Below, piece after piece: positions 1 through 10,400 of a stretch of DNA of 64,000 nucleotides (its first letter is position 1; each line of letters opens with the position of its first letter). Source of the DNA: Flectonema sp. DT1601 (lineage: Eukaryota > Euglenozoa > Diplonemea > Diplonemida > Diplonemidae); assembly GCA_964019425.1 (NCBI GenBank), contig OZ025782.1, positions 930,001 to 994,000 of the forward strand. Reading direction: 5' to 3'. Under the pieces are notes generated by a model, which saw only the letters and a program-made list of their open reading frames with translations, was not told the DNA's origin and made no database searches. The position numbers and the translations under genes are program-made.

Positions 1-1800
1 AATCGGGCCTGTACGGTTATGGCCGTGGAGAAGATGCGCTACTCGGTCCGAGAGGAAATTACCAATCCACCTTACATAAGGGACTGGGATGAGTGTTGTA
101 AGCCTACTCATTAGAATATGGTGATCCACATTATCAAACGCACCCGAGATATCGAAGAAAATCATCGTTGCACATTTCTCATAATTGTTTTTAACTTCAG
201 CTGCAGCTTCGATCATAACGGCTATATTTTCCTCCGCTGACCTACCAGGAACAAACCCAGATTGTTTAGGGTCTAGTTTAGAAATCAGCAGATGTTCTAA
301 TCTAAAATGGACAAGGGATTCAATGAATTTAGCAACTACTGAGGTCAATGAGATAGGACGATAGGAGGCGGCATCAGTCGGGTCCTTTTTGCTACCTTTT
401 AGAATAGGGAGAACATGTGCTACTTTCAAACATTTCGGGAAGGTTCCTCTCTGGAAAGACCAGTTTGCAATACGTAGGAGAACTTCCTTAGCCATATCTC
501 CAAAATGATAAATCATGTTGTTACTTATAGAATCCGGACCGGAGCCGTCAGACTTTTTCAAAGAATTAAAAACTGCTTGGGCCTCTGCCATTGTAAAAGG
601 AGAGCAACTGGGTTCTGAAAAATCCACCTTTGAAGTATGCGGAATAAGCAAGGGACGATTGTCAGAAGAATCAGGGAAAAAGCGACGTTTGAGCGCTCCG
701 ACGTTCACCTGCGGGGTCTCAATAACCGTTGACTCTCCTTTCAGTTCTCGTAATTTCTTATAAGTCCAGCTAAAGCCCTTCTTACAACCGTCGATTAGAA
801 TAAGTTCAGGGTCCAAATGGCGATGTTTGCGTTTAACCCGGAAAGATTCTTTGTGCCACTTATTTGGAAGAGTATCAATCGCAACAGATTCTATTGTTCG
901 AACAAAACTGTCACAGAGTTTATTTAAAGATCGTATCCTTTTAAGTCTAAAACAATGGGAGTCAAGTTGTGCGGAGAAGGAGGACCAATGAGATTCCGTA
1001 AAACTGTTTTTGAACCATATACGATGAGCCGGAATAGCTACCGGTACAGTGAGGGGAGTCACATTAAAATCTGCAACAATTGGGGTATGATCGGAATTAA
1101 CTTGCCCAGCATCAATCTGCAGCGAACGCAGACACTTGAACTGCGGCGAGTGCAATAATAAATCGGGCGTTGTACCATGAGCAGGAATAGAAGGAGCCAG
1201 AGGTTCAATAGCTAATCCATTATTTATAATCCATTCATTTACTATCCTTCCTGAAGAGACGCACCCCTTAGGAATTCGACGCGACCAAGATTCATGATGT
1301 GCATTGAAATCACCTACTGCTAGATCCCCCAAAAACATAGAAGAGGGCAGCTGGCACACCTTCGGTGGGATGTAAATATTAAAAGTTCTAAATATGCCCA
1401 TGGAAGTCGAGAAACTGCAATGGATAACCTCAACAGCGGATGGATGCTTACCTACTTCTAATTGGACCGTACCAAGAGACTTTTTGAAATAAGAAAGAAG
1501 TCCACCGCCTCCCATTTTAGAAGAGTCGCACCTATCACGGCGGAATAATGAATATCCTGTAATACCAAGTTGATCATCGGTTACGTCTGCTTTCAACCAA
1601 GTTTCCTGGAGGTGGATAATATCAGGGTCGTGAGCTTCGATAATAGCATCGAGATGTGAACGCGATGTTTTATAAGCTCTCATATTCCATGAGAGTACCC
1701 TAAGAGGCCCAGGATTAGGGTGGATCCCTGAGCGTAAGAGGTTAATACGGGCTGTTACTGTTTCATGAAATATGTTGTCAGGAATGGGAGCGATTGATTG
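1..1800 (-). CDS. LINE ORF2: endonuclease-reverse transcriptase, partial
   Basis: Reading triplets from 1800 down to 1, I found no stop in 600 codons, in the same frame as ORF1. The endonuclease spans about residues 35-225: LQETW (Mg-binding Glu), GDFNAHH, and a terminal SDH triad with TPDLLL before it. A linker of about 200 residues follows. The RT domain then begins, with LPILKGSKKDPTDAASYRPISLT split over blocks 1-2, the SGFVPGRS block, and motif A IFFDISGAFDNVDH carrying the first catalytic Asp. The rest of the RT lies past the left edge. There is no ATG near the start: the first codons after ORF1's UAG are CAA TCA ATC, and the first Met is about codon 40, inside the start of the endonuclease domain (SWNM). 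Translation therefore probably depends on readthrough or reinitiation. The product nicks target DNA and primes reverse transcription of the element. Confidence 0.9.
1705..1728 (-). other. 2A-like NPGP motif at the ORF2 start
   Basis: Codons 25-32 after the UAG encode GIHPNPGP, preceded by LLRS. The C-terminal NPGP is the invariant core of 2A ribosome-skipping peptides. The canonical D-V/I-E-x before it is replaced by G-I-H-P. Similar HPNPGP strings occur at the start of ORF2 in several LINE clades. Confidence 0.5.
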
Positions 1801-1803
1801 CTA
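1795..1803 (-). promoter_or_regulatory. candidate leaky UAG with CARYYA context
   Basis: The ORF1 stop reads CAG-TAG-CAA-TCA-ATC on the minus strand. The six bases after UAG are CAATCA, matching the CARYYA consensus that promotes UAG readthrough in tobacco mosaic virus and related RNA viruses. The downstream frame is the long ORF2 frame. Readthrough itself is an inference. Confidence 0.6.
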
Positions 1804-3510
1804 CTGGGCTGACTGGTTGTGCTTCAGTTGAGCCGCCATATCAGCGTGAGAGTTGGCCCGAGGGCGCTGGTCGGTGGAATCTCTACCGCTGCGGCGTTCG
1901 CGATCTTTGTTGGATTTACCCAGTTTATCTCTAAGTTTCTGATTTGCTTCTTTCTCCGCGGCCAGTTCCCTTCGTAATCCATCTATGGTAAGGTTGAGCG
2001 TCTGCAGTTGCTGCATGATCTCAGCATTGGAAGGCTCAGAGGGCTGACTAGGGAGTTGTAAAGGGGTTCCAATCGGCGTGTCAATAGGTGTTTTGTAACA
2101 CTGGCTGTTATTATCCATTGCCACATCCCCATCCGACTTTCCCAAGGCCGGGAAATCTTTCTGCGTTGGAAGTGTTGAAGACACCGCATTCACTGTGATG
2201 AAGAAGTCATCAGCCCACAGGACCGAGCTGGGAGGCGACGTCCGTGCCACTACTATACAATGACTAGACCTCATGTTCGTCTTCGAATTTTTCCTGCTGA
2301 AGTGGGTACAGGTCGAAATTTCCCAACCATGGCTATTACAGATTTGCCATAGTTGGCTCCGAGAAAGGCGGCCCACATGATCACCAGAGATTCTGTATTT
2401 ATCTCCTACCGGTGGAGCAGGACATGCAAGCTCTCCAAGCGATGAACGTGTTTGGTCAGTCATTGATGCCGAACAGATTATTCCTAGTTTGTTTGTACCA
2501 CGTAAGAAAGTCACCGGAGAGTTGAGGGACTTCCCGATGTTTTTCGCCTGCTGAAGATCGTTTGTCTGTAGCATGATGATGCTTAATTTTGCATCTATAC
2601 TGTCCTGGGTAAATTTCGGCAATGTGACAAAATACCCGTCTGGGCCGTTGACTGTGACCTCCAACGACAGCTTGTGAACGCGCGTACACGGAATTCGCAT
2701 GTTCACCGTTCTAATTTTATTAGAGGTTTCCCTCTGTTTTGATGGCCACACCAGGTGACTGTCGATCTCTTCGCCGAACGCACTGAGGTATGCTGCTCGT
2801 GCGCGTGTCATCAGAAAGTCCGGAGTGACTTCCACCTTCTCAGCAAAATAAGATTTATGCGCGTGAAATAACACTACGCAATTTTTAACGTTTCTCTCAG
2901 ACTTCTGTTGGGTTCTGAGAGGGGCTTTCGTGCTGCCGTAGGACGAGATCCAACCAGTACGCGACGACGTTTTTCCGTTGATGATTATTGGAAAAGTCAG
3001 CCGAGTGCTACCTTCCAACTGTTTGTGAGTGATGACTGAAAAGTCACCTTGTTTGCGAGACGCCAGGACTGCGTCTGCTGGGTTACAAATAAAAATACCA
3101 GAGGTATTGCTAATACTTGAGAAGGCTGTCGTAGCAGTGACAACCGGTAAAACCCAGTCTTCTGGTCGTAAAGTGATGTTCTGCCATGAAGGTGGCAGAG
3201 TTTTTAACGGAGGTGTCTTAATCAGCGGGGTCTTAATCTGCTGGGTCGACTTCGTATCAGGCTTCTTCGCCATATTCAGTAAGGCGCCATAGTATCCGTC
3301 CTTCTTACCCGGAGCAATGGCTGTTCTCTTCGCTGAGCTTTCTATTTTTTGCGGACCTCTAACTTTTTGCCACTTGGCTTCTGTTTTTTCCGCCTCTCCC
3401 TTCTTCTTCTTCGTTCTCTTCTTCTCAACACTCAGTTCCTCACTCAGGAATTTCCTGAAGAGGGACAACAATCGGGCCTCATCAAGAGACCCGACCGGCT
3501 GTACTTTCAT
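1801..3510 (-). CDS. LINE ORF1 protein (nucleic-acid-binding, gag-like)
   Basis: The 569-residue product starts at the ATG at 3510 and ends with TAG at 1803-1801. The N-terminus is strongly basic (KKRTKKKKGEAEKTEAKW, about residues 30-48). The middle is rich in beta-forming residues, and I do not recognise a CCHC knuckle or a clear RRM. The C-terminal 90 residues form a heptad-patterned coiled coil (from about 490: EIMQQLQTLNLTIDGLRREL and onward) followed by a charged tail. This fits the LINE ORF1 role of forming multimers on element RNA. The coiled coil at the C-terminal rather than N-terminal side differs from vertebrate L1. Assignment rests on position and composition rather than a recognised domain. 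Confidence 0.75.
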   Translation of the reverse strand: MKVQPVGSLDEARLLSLFRKFLSEELSVEKKRTKKKKGEAEKTEAKWQKVRGPQKIESSAKRTAIAPGKKDGYYGALLNMAKKPDTKSTQQIKTPLIKTPPLKTLPPSWQNITLRPEDWVLPVVTATTAFSSISNTSGIFICNPADAVLASRKQGDFSVITHKQLEGSTRLTFPIIINGKTSSRTGWISSYGSTKAPLRTQQKSERNVKNCVVLFHAHKSYFAEKVEVTPDFLMTRARAAYLSAFGEEIDSHLVWPSKQRETSNKIRTVNMRIPCTRVHKLSLEVTVNGPDGYFVTLPKFTQDSIDAKLSIIMLQTNDLQQAKNIGKSLNSPVTFLRGTNKLGIICSASMTDQTRSSLGELACPAPPVGDKYRISGDHVGRLSRSQLWQICNSHGWEISTCTHFSRKNSKTNMRSSHCIVVARTSPPSSVLWADDFFITVNAVSSTLPTQKDFPALGKSDGDVAMDNNSQCYKTPIDTPIGTPLQLPSQPSEPSNAEIMQQLQTLNLTIDGLRRELAAEKEANQKLRDKLGKSNKDRERRSGRDSTDQRPRANSHADMAAQLKHNQSAQ

Positions 3511-3569
3511 TTTAGGGGTTGTGTTGGGAAATCAATAAAAGTTGGGGTTCAAGATACAACAAGGGTCAA

Positions 3570-4456
3570 AAAAAACACATCGTCCTGCTGCTCTATTTAG
3601 CACTGTGGAGTACGTAGTTTCAGGCTTTAATCTTATCCTGCTTTGTCTCCCTTGTCCCTTACGAATAAGTTCCGGAGGAATTCACTCTTCAGTTAATATT
3701 ATTTATTTTATTAGTTAGAGACTCTTCAAACTTGAGGATCTCTAATTCTGCAGAACTTAATTCCAAGAAGACTATTTTATTAGTTTCCACACTGGGCATT
3801 CCAGATCAACAGATCTGTAACCTCAATGATTCCACCGTCATCGGATTACTAACAGGAAACAAAAACAAAAGTAAAAGATTGACGGAAAGTTTGATACGAT
3901 ACGAAAAGATGACGGGAAGAGGGATTTATTTGCACACCAAAAATAACGACACAATTATGAATTAAAAAAAGCGTAATCGCGGCGGGCAAAGATCATCGAA
4001 ATGTGAGAAAACTCAAACCATGCCAACAGAAAAAGAATCATAACAATATTTGTGAAGTTTTTTTATATACGAGGGGAAACAAAACAAAGAAAAATAAAAA
4101 AAATCAAAGAAATACCAACATAACAGAAGCCAGCTACGAGACAGTACTTCAGTACTACTTCAACAGAAGCACTTCTCAAATAGTTGGTATTAGTCTTAAA
4201 GAAAGTTATCAAATAAATAATAGATATTTAGGCCAGCAAATTCCATCAAATATATGACAGCGGAAACACGGAGGGAACAAAAAAATGGCACGCTGGCCAC
4301 AAGAGCAACAGTTGCTTGCTCGTCAACATGGAGAAGCTATTAACAATAAAAAGAAAACGTTCGTTGTTTGCAAGGATTGCTTCAGTCACAGACGGAAACT
4401 AATTCAAACAGAATAATTAAAAATGAACAACGTGTTGCAAACTACTATCTGCTCAA
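3570..4456. other. 3' flank of giant gene A, no gene seen
   Basis: This is the downstream flank (probably 3' UTR and spacer) of the gene ending at 4457. It is AT-rich and conserved with 19605-20474. A 77-codon plus-strand ORF at 3732-3965 is shared by both copies, but no better than its surroundings. The first 150 bases belong to a dispersed repeat also seen near 58608. Confidence 0.6.
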
Positions 4457-7400
4457 CTATTTCTTAATTAACTTGTCAATAACATCAGTAGCCTTGTCTT
4501 GGATAGCTTTCTTCACATCATCAAGAAAGATCTTTCCGCGGTACGATAGGACCAACCGATCGCCAACCACAGTGATGTCAGCTTTTATCGATGCCTCCAC
4601 TGATCCTCTGCTGAGAGCTGTTGAGAAGTCAATCCTGTTGATGACTATTAAGTTCTTACCAAACTGGATGATCATATTTTTTAAATCATTCAACTTGTCT
4701 CCGATCTTCTTTAAAGTATCAATTGCTTTGTCTAACTCTCTCTTTGCGTCATTTACTAACTTTTTAGCCGAATCTATAAGTTTCTTGGCTTCATTTTCAA
4801 GTTTAGATAAAGTGTTCTTCGCCCCCTCCCAAGCCTTCTTAGCTGTTTTAACGATATTACAACCGAGGGACTTAAAACAGCCGGTGAAGGATTTACACTT
4901 CGGGCACTTAGCATCGTTCTTTTCCTTCTCCTTCTTCTGGAGATCTTTCTTGGCGGAGTCTATCTTCTTATCGGACGCTGCCTTCTTATTCTTGTATTCC
5001 GTTTCCTCGTCATCGTATTTCCTTTGCTTCGAATTCTTGTCCTTTTGAGCCTTCGTGTGTTCGCGTGTGTAAGATGCAGACAAGTCAGAATCGGTTGCTG
5101 ATGCCGAGTCGTCAGCCAGTTGACTGTTGATATCATTACCAAAACTTCCAATAATTACACTTTTATGATTAGAAGATGAAGGTTTGCCTGTAACTTCAAG
5201 TGATGCCACCACAGCAAACTTATTGATGTTGAATGAGAAACTTCCTCTCGTCATCTTCTCACTCAATAACATGTTCATGCTTGCAGAGAATCCCAGGACT
5301 TGGACTTGTCCTGAAACTTCTAAAATCCTATCAGAAGTCGTGAGCTTCAAAAGAAAACTCGGTCCTTTATTTGGGTTACCCGCTGCAGTGATATCTAACG
5401 GACCCCAAGTAACTGGTTGTAACTCAAGGGAGGTTTCCAGACCCCGAGCGTCTAACTTAAACGTTGCTTCTGCTACTGTCAAGGCCCCCATAATTTTCAT
5501 ATTCGTAATGTTAACGATAGTGCCTGGGGGGATGGTTTCAGAAACAGCTCCAATTTGGATGTCAACCTCGTTGATAGGGTCGGGGTTAAAACTTGCGGAC
5601 ATGAAATCAACTGAGCTGTCAGTTAGTACCTCACCAGGTCCTTCGACACACTTTTTGCATCCGCAGACTTCTTCAATCAGGTTGCGAACGTTTAGATTCT
5701 TAACTTCTCCTTTGAAAGCACTTTTTCTGAAATCCGTAATATCAGCTCCAACTACAACAGTTCCAGTAGCAGTACCGACTTGAATTCCCCCGATGAGAGA
5801 AAATCCCGTCAGTGCGATTGGGATAGCTGGGACAGCCGACATTTGGATACCAATGGGAAATAATATTTTTGTTCCCGAGATGCCAAACGGCTCATCCCAA
5901 GGCTTGTTGCTGTCTACCAAAAGATCAACTGTCAACGCTCCAGTTGTATCCATCGAAATAAAACCTCCAGCTTGAAATACCTGAGGATTCGTACCCCCGA
6001 GAGTGAAGTCAAGCTTGACTAGAAATCCAATACTCATAACTGCTGATATCTTAAAGCACAAAGCAACCTCACGAAGAACAACATCTCTTCCAAGAGGAAC
6101 GTTACCCGCTAGCATTACAAAAACGTCAACATCGCTGATGGACAAGATATCAGCGACGACAATGAGACCTCCCGAGTGGGGATCTTTCGAATCGCTGATC
6201 TGCTGCGTCAAGTCTTGTGGTGCAACTGCCATAACGTCTTCAACAGCTTTCGAGTTGAATCCCAAAACTGTTCGAATACTAATGCCGCTGCGGAATGAAA
6301 TCATCCGCCCCGTCCGGATGTCCTTTACTTCGAATCCTTGCTTGCAGATGCTGAAGGAAAGTAAACGCAGTTTCAACGTGTTGATAATAGTCTCAATTAC
6401 TGGAGGTGTTCCAGAACGTGATGAAAGGTCTCTTGCGGTGATCATAAAACCAAATCCCCACTTGTTATTAGAACCAGCACCTGCAGCTATTAGTAACTCA
6501 ACTGGCATACCGAAAAACGAAGCATCAGCAGATATGTAGGCATACTTCTCAGTAAAGTCAACAACGAGAACAACATTACTAAATATAACAGAATTCATTG
6601 CTGAGTTGATGTCAGGATGACCTATCCCAGCTGAGGCGCCTATTGGAGACACAAACTCCTTTGAAATTGAACCTAAGTTGACTACACTTCCCGGGTTGGG
6701 CTGGGCTTCGAGACTGAAATTGCGAAACGGCTGCAGCTGAAATGACATTACAGCGTTAAAACCCAACATCTCTCCGGTTATGCGGACACTTTTCTGATCA
6801 GCGTTGTCATTTACTACCTCAACGTCTAGCGATTTGATCGTCAGTCGCTTGCCAGGCCCAAATGGAATAACGAGGTTTCTTCCGAAACCAACTAAGTTCC
6901 ACGCCTTTTCGTTGCATGCTGGCCTCGAAAAATTAACCCCGACCTCAAAGGGAGGTATGTTTCCAGGTAAATTTCTAACAGTGAGTGTTCCCTGTCCTTC
7001 GCAGCCATCCAGCGCTACGGCAATCGAAACGTAACCAGCTGGATCATTCCAGATAATTACTGCAGAAGCATTCATGTTAGTAGTGTCTAGAAGGTATTGT
7101 TGTGATACACCCTGTTTTTGAAGTTATCGTTTGCAGTTTCCTCTCGTAGCAACAGGCTAGTAAAAAGCAACAGTAATAGAGAAAATACATACCCCGCCAG
7201 CAGGGTGGGCGGTAATCACGCCGGTCCATTTTCTAGTGCTAAGGCTCGCCATGGGATTTCCTCCATGTGAGGAAGAAGTAAGATTAACTTCCAGCCATTG
7301 AAAGATCTTCCTATCTTGTGCAGTCCAAGGGTTCATGTACCTGCCGTACATTTTTACAACACCACTGCAGGAGTTGTGTTCAACCGGCCCTCTAAACGCA

Positions 7401-10400
7401 AAGGCTTCGAGACCTGCGATACGAACTGTAGCACCTCCAGTTCCCGGAGACGGAGTATTGCAGTCGTTGATGTGTTCGAATTGCAAGTCTCCACTAATTA
7501 ATCCATTCAATGTCGTAAAGAAGGTTCCTATTCTTATTTCTTGAAGGGTGCTTCGGATAACCTGTTTGATAATGTTTATGATAAGACACGGAAAAAGGAT
7601 AAAATAAAAGAAAAAGAATTATCGGGATTCTGACAGATCCATCGACCTCCACCCCCCCCCCCCCCCCCCCCCCTAGGGTACAAGCTGTCGATAAAGTACT
7701 TTTTCCGAATTTTGGTAAATATAACCTTCCCGGGGGCAAAAAATACCCAGGACCCCATCAGAACCCCCAAAAATGTGATTTCGGGGCCGAAAAAACCTCG
7801 ATTTGGCTGATTTCGGCAAAGGAATGAAAAATCTCAAAAAGTGTGGACCGTGTGGTACCTGGGGGTCCAATTTTGAGGCCTGTGACATGCACCTTCAAAT
7901 AATTTTTTTTTACAATGAGAAGAGGTGACCTTAGTGTGTCCCTGTGCACGCAGTGTGCTAATATACCATTTCCGTATCAGTTTCCGCTTCAAGAACACGC
8001 CACGAAAAAGAGCAGCGCTCTCGCTCGGCCATGCTTGAGGCCACGAGGCTCACGGGCAGGATAACACAGCGGAAAACGACGTTCTGCAGGGCAGCTCACA
8101 AAGTCATTTTGCGGAGGAGAGCATTGATCCCAGAGTGCATGAAAACACCTCCCGAGGCATCCCTGAAGTCACTCAACAGCACTTGGACAGTCAGAAGCAA
8201 GATACGCGTGAGAAAGGGGTCCAAAAACGTCCAGTATCTGAATCGTGATCACAGAAGGCTCACAGAATAGACAAAGCGCCACGTCAGTACCCCAAACAGG
8301 GATAAGCCTGAAGACAGCTGTAGTGGTAGTGCATCAAATAGCAGTGCCATAGATAGCAACAGCGACATAGGGCAACATGCCCCGTCCAAAAAGCAGTTCA
8401 AGGCATCACTCAAGACCCAACCATACTCACCAGCAGGGCATACAAGACACTCCAGTACATGCGGCATACGAAGAAGTACGGAAGACACATCCGCTTGCAA
8501 CTGTACCCAAACGAGGGGGATATACTCCCGGAGTCTTGGAGTCGTAACTACACTGCAGATATTGCGGCAAGAAGGGATCGGCGCAGAGAGATCTAACTAA
8601 GTCCTGAGTGAGTGACGTAGTTGAAGCTGATTGCAGGAAACGATCCACAGTTTGAAACTCGTCTTTTTACCTCAACCTGTGAGGTTACAGGGGAATTTGT
8701 ATCCTGTAGACTTGTTGCAATTCCTAAGTTTGAGACGTCTCCCGGTGTTGTTATTGTGGATATGTCTCTTCCGGGATTCCCGTATGTGTTTTGTTTTTTT
8801 TGTCTTATTTGCGTGCGATGTGTCTTATCTTTATATGGCCGCACTACGCTAATTGTTAAATATCGCAGGTGCACAGACAGAAGGGAAGCGGGTCGAAGTC
8901 ACCAACTATATCTCGAAGGACAGTCCGACTTGTTGATGGATTGGACAGGTGATCTGTCGGTGACCTGACTTCTTGAAGCAGCAGCTTCCTCCTCACCCTC
9001 CGTCAAATTGCTGCAGCATGATACTTCCTCTGGTACCGTCGTGCTCGTGGGATGAAGCTAACAACCGTGGCGTTCGTTGTCATCCTGCACCCTTCAAGGG
9101 ATGGGGAGGTTATTCAGTGTTGTTGATAGTTCTTGGTCAACTGATGGAACCAGTGGCGTGAATGCTACTCTACTGATAACGTACAACATATTCCAGAGGT
9201 ACACGGACTTCCAAAGGCTACCACATCAACGCAGGACCACCGACCCTCTTCAGATTGGCAAGAACAAGCACAACAGGAGGCGCTACAGGGGCTGAACGTA
9301 CCACCCCGTCCTCACAGGGAAGACCTCTAGACAGCAAGGTCTAATACTAATCTGCCATCTGTATCCAAGGATTGGTCCTCCGTCTATCTTGTACAGAAAG
9401 AAGCACAGCTTCGAGCCGAATTTTAAAAGCTGAGCACATGGGATGCTCAAGAGAAGGCCAGTAGCCTAAACATCGGACATGGGGGAATTAACAAGCCCGG
9501 TCTGGTGGAGCATATTATTAAGGTTCAAATCAGGTCGATAAAAATAAAACTTGGGTTCCCATTTCATTCCCCACTCAACTCAGACGGAAACCCTGGTTAT
9601 GGATTGCTCAATGCACGGAATTACTTGTAATTTTTGTGAGCCCTCCTAACACACCCCTTGTTTTCACCCCCCCTCAGGTACCACACGGTCCACACTTTTT
9701 GAGATTTTTCAAAGACTTGCTCTAAAGTGCCGAAGAACTGTTTCTTTGGATCGCAATCCCCATTTTTGGGGTATATGTTGCAGTTTTCATAATTTGGGTG
9801 CCCAAAAAACTTGTTCTCCGGAAAAAAACCGAAAGTGCCCAAAATCTCCGTAAAATCGATGCTTGTACCCCCCCCTACCCCCCCCCCCCCCCCCTCTCAG
9901 GTTCTTTTAGAAAGTTCACAAGTATCCTTCCAAAACCATTTTGGGTATTTCCAAGCAAAGGTGACAAACATACCGGAATCTCAGCCAGGGCAGAGTTACC
10001 AAACATCATCGCTGATGATGTCAGTTTCCCTTCGAATTGAGTTGGCTCAGCTACTGTTGACATCAACTCTCCAGTGATCGCATCGTTGAATGTAATTCCG
10101 TTATACGGTACCTGAAGTACGGCGTTCGCATTGATTTCATAAAGAGTTTCCGTAGGTCGTGTCAGACAACGAAAGTACTGCAGCTCGCCGACGAATGTGG
10201 TATTCAGTTTACTGAAAGTAACATCTCCCATTGCTTCAAATGCCTTGCACGGTTCATCTTCATTATCAGTACTGACCTCGGCAGTTCCAATAAACTCAAA
10301 CCCTCCCGAGGAAATAGTCATCGGGACGGAAAGTGGAGTCAGCATCTCGTCCTTCGTTATGTTGGCTGACACCGACAGGTCGGCTCCATTCATAAATGAA

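Larger units (their letters stand above)
1..3563 (-). mobile_element. LINE (non-LTR retrotransposon), 3' part beyond left edge
   Basis: The element has ORF1 followed by an ORF2 with an apurinic-type endonuclease and then a reverse transcriptase; no LTR is visible. It reads on the minus strand. The 5' end lies near 3563, about 50 bases before the ORF1 ATG at 3510, where homology with the duplicated copy at 19605 begins. The RT is cut by the window edge before the F/YxDD box, so the 3' UTR, tail and target-site duplication cannot be seen. Both reading frames are intact in the visible part except for the single UAG between them, which suggests a young copy. I infer a CR1/Jockey/L2-like clade from the endonuclease type and the NPGP motif at the ORF2 start; a tree would be needed to settle this. 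Confidence 0.9.
7676..9875. mobile_element. 2.2 kb inverted-repeat element in intron 7 of copy A
   Basis: The element is absent from the matching intron of copy B (23689-23577, 113 nt). It begins GGGTACAAGC and ends GCTTGTACCC followed by extra Cs. TA dinucleotides flank both ends (7674-7675 and 9876-9877), inside poly-C tracts of 22 and 17 Cs. The TA duplication and long termini resemble DNA transposons of the Tc1/mariner or foldback kind. No transposase is recognisable in the roughly 1.8 kb interior; the small ORFs there look random, so the element is non-autonomous or decayed. The host intron still has intact GTATGT and AAACAG ends. Confidence 0.7.

Noticed and set aside
1801-1803. UAG reassigned to an amino acid in this organism
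   Set aside because: The GPCR gene ends naturally at TAG (52951-52953), and other genes use TAA or TGA in the expected places; no gene needs UAG as sense.
3732-3965. 77-codon plus-strand ORF conserved between the duplicated copies (also 19767-20000)
   Set aside because: It is no better conserved than surrounding non-coding bases, reads against the local gene direction, and resembles no protein. Conservation reflects the recent duplication.
7930-9650. Transposase gene inside the inverted-repeat element
   Set aside because: Only short ORFs in all frames, none with a DDE/D pattern or helix-turn-helix that I can recognise.
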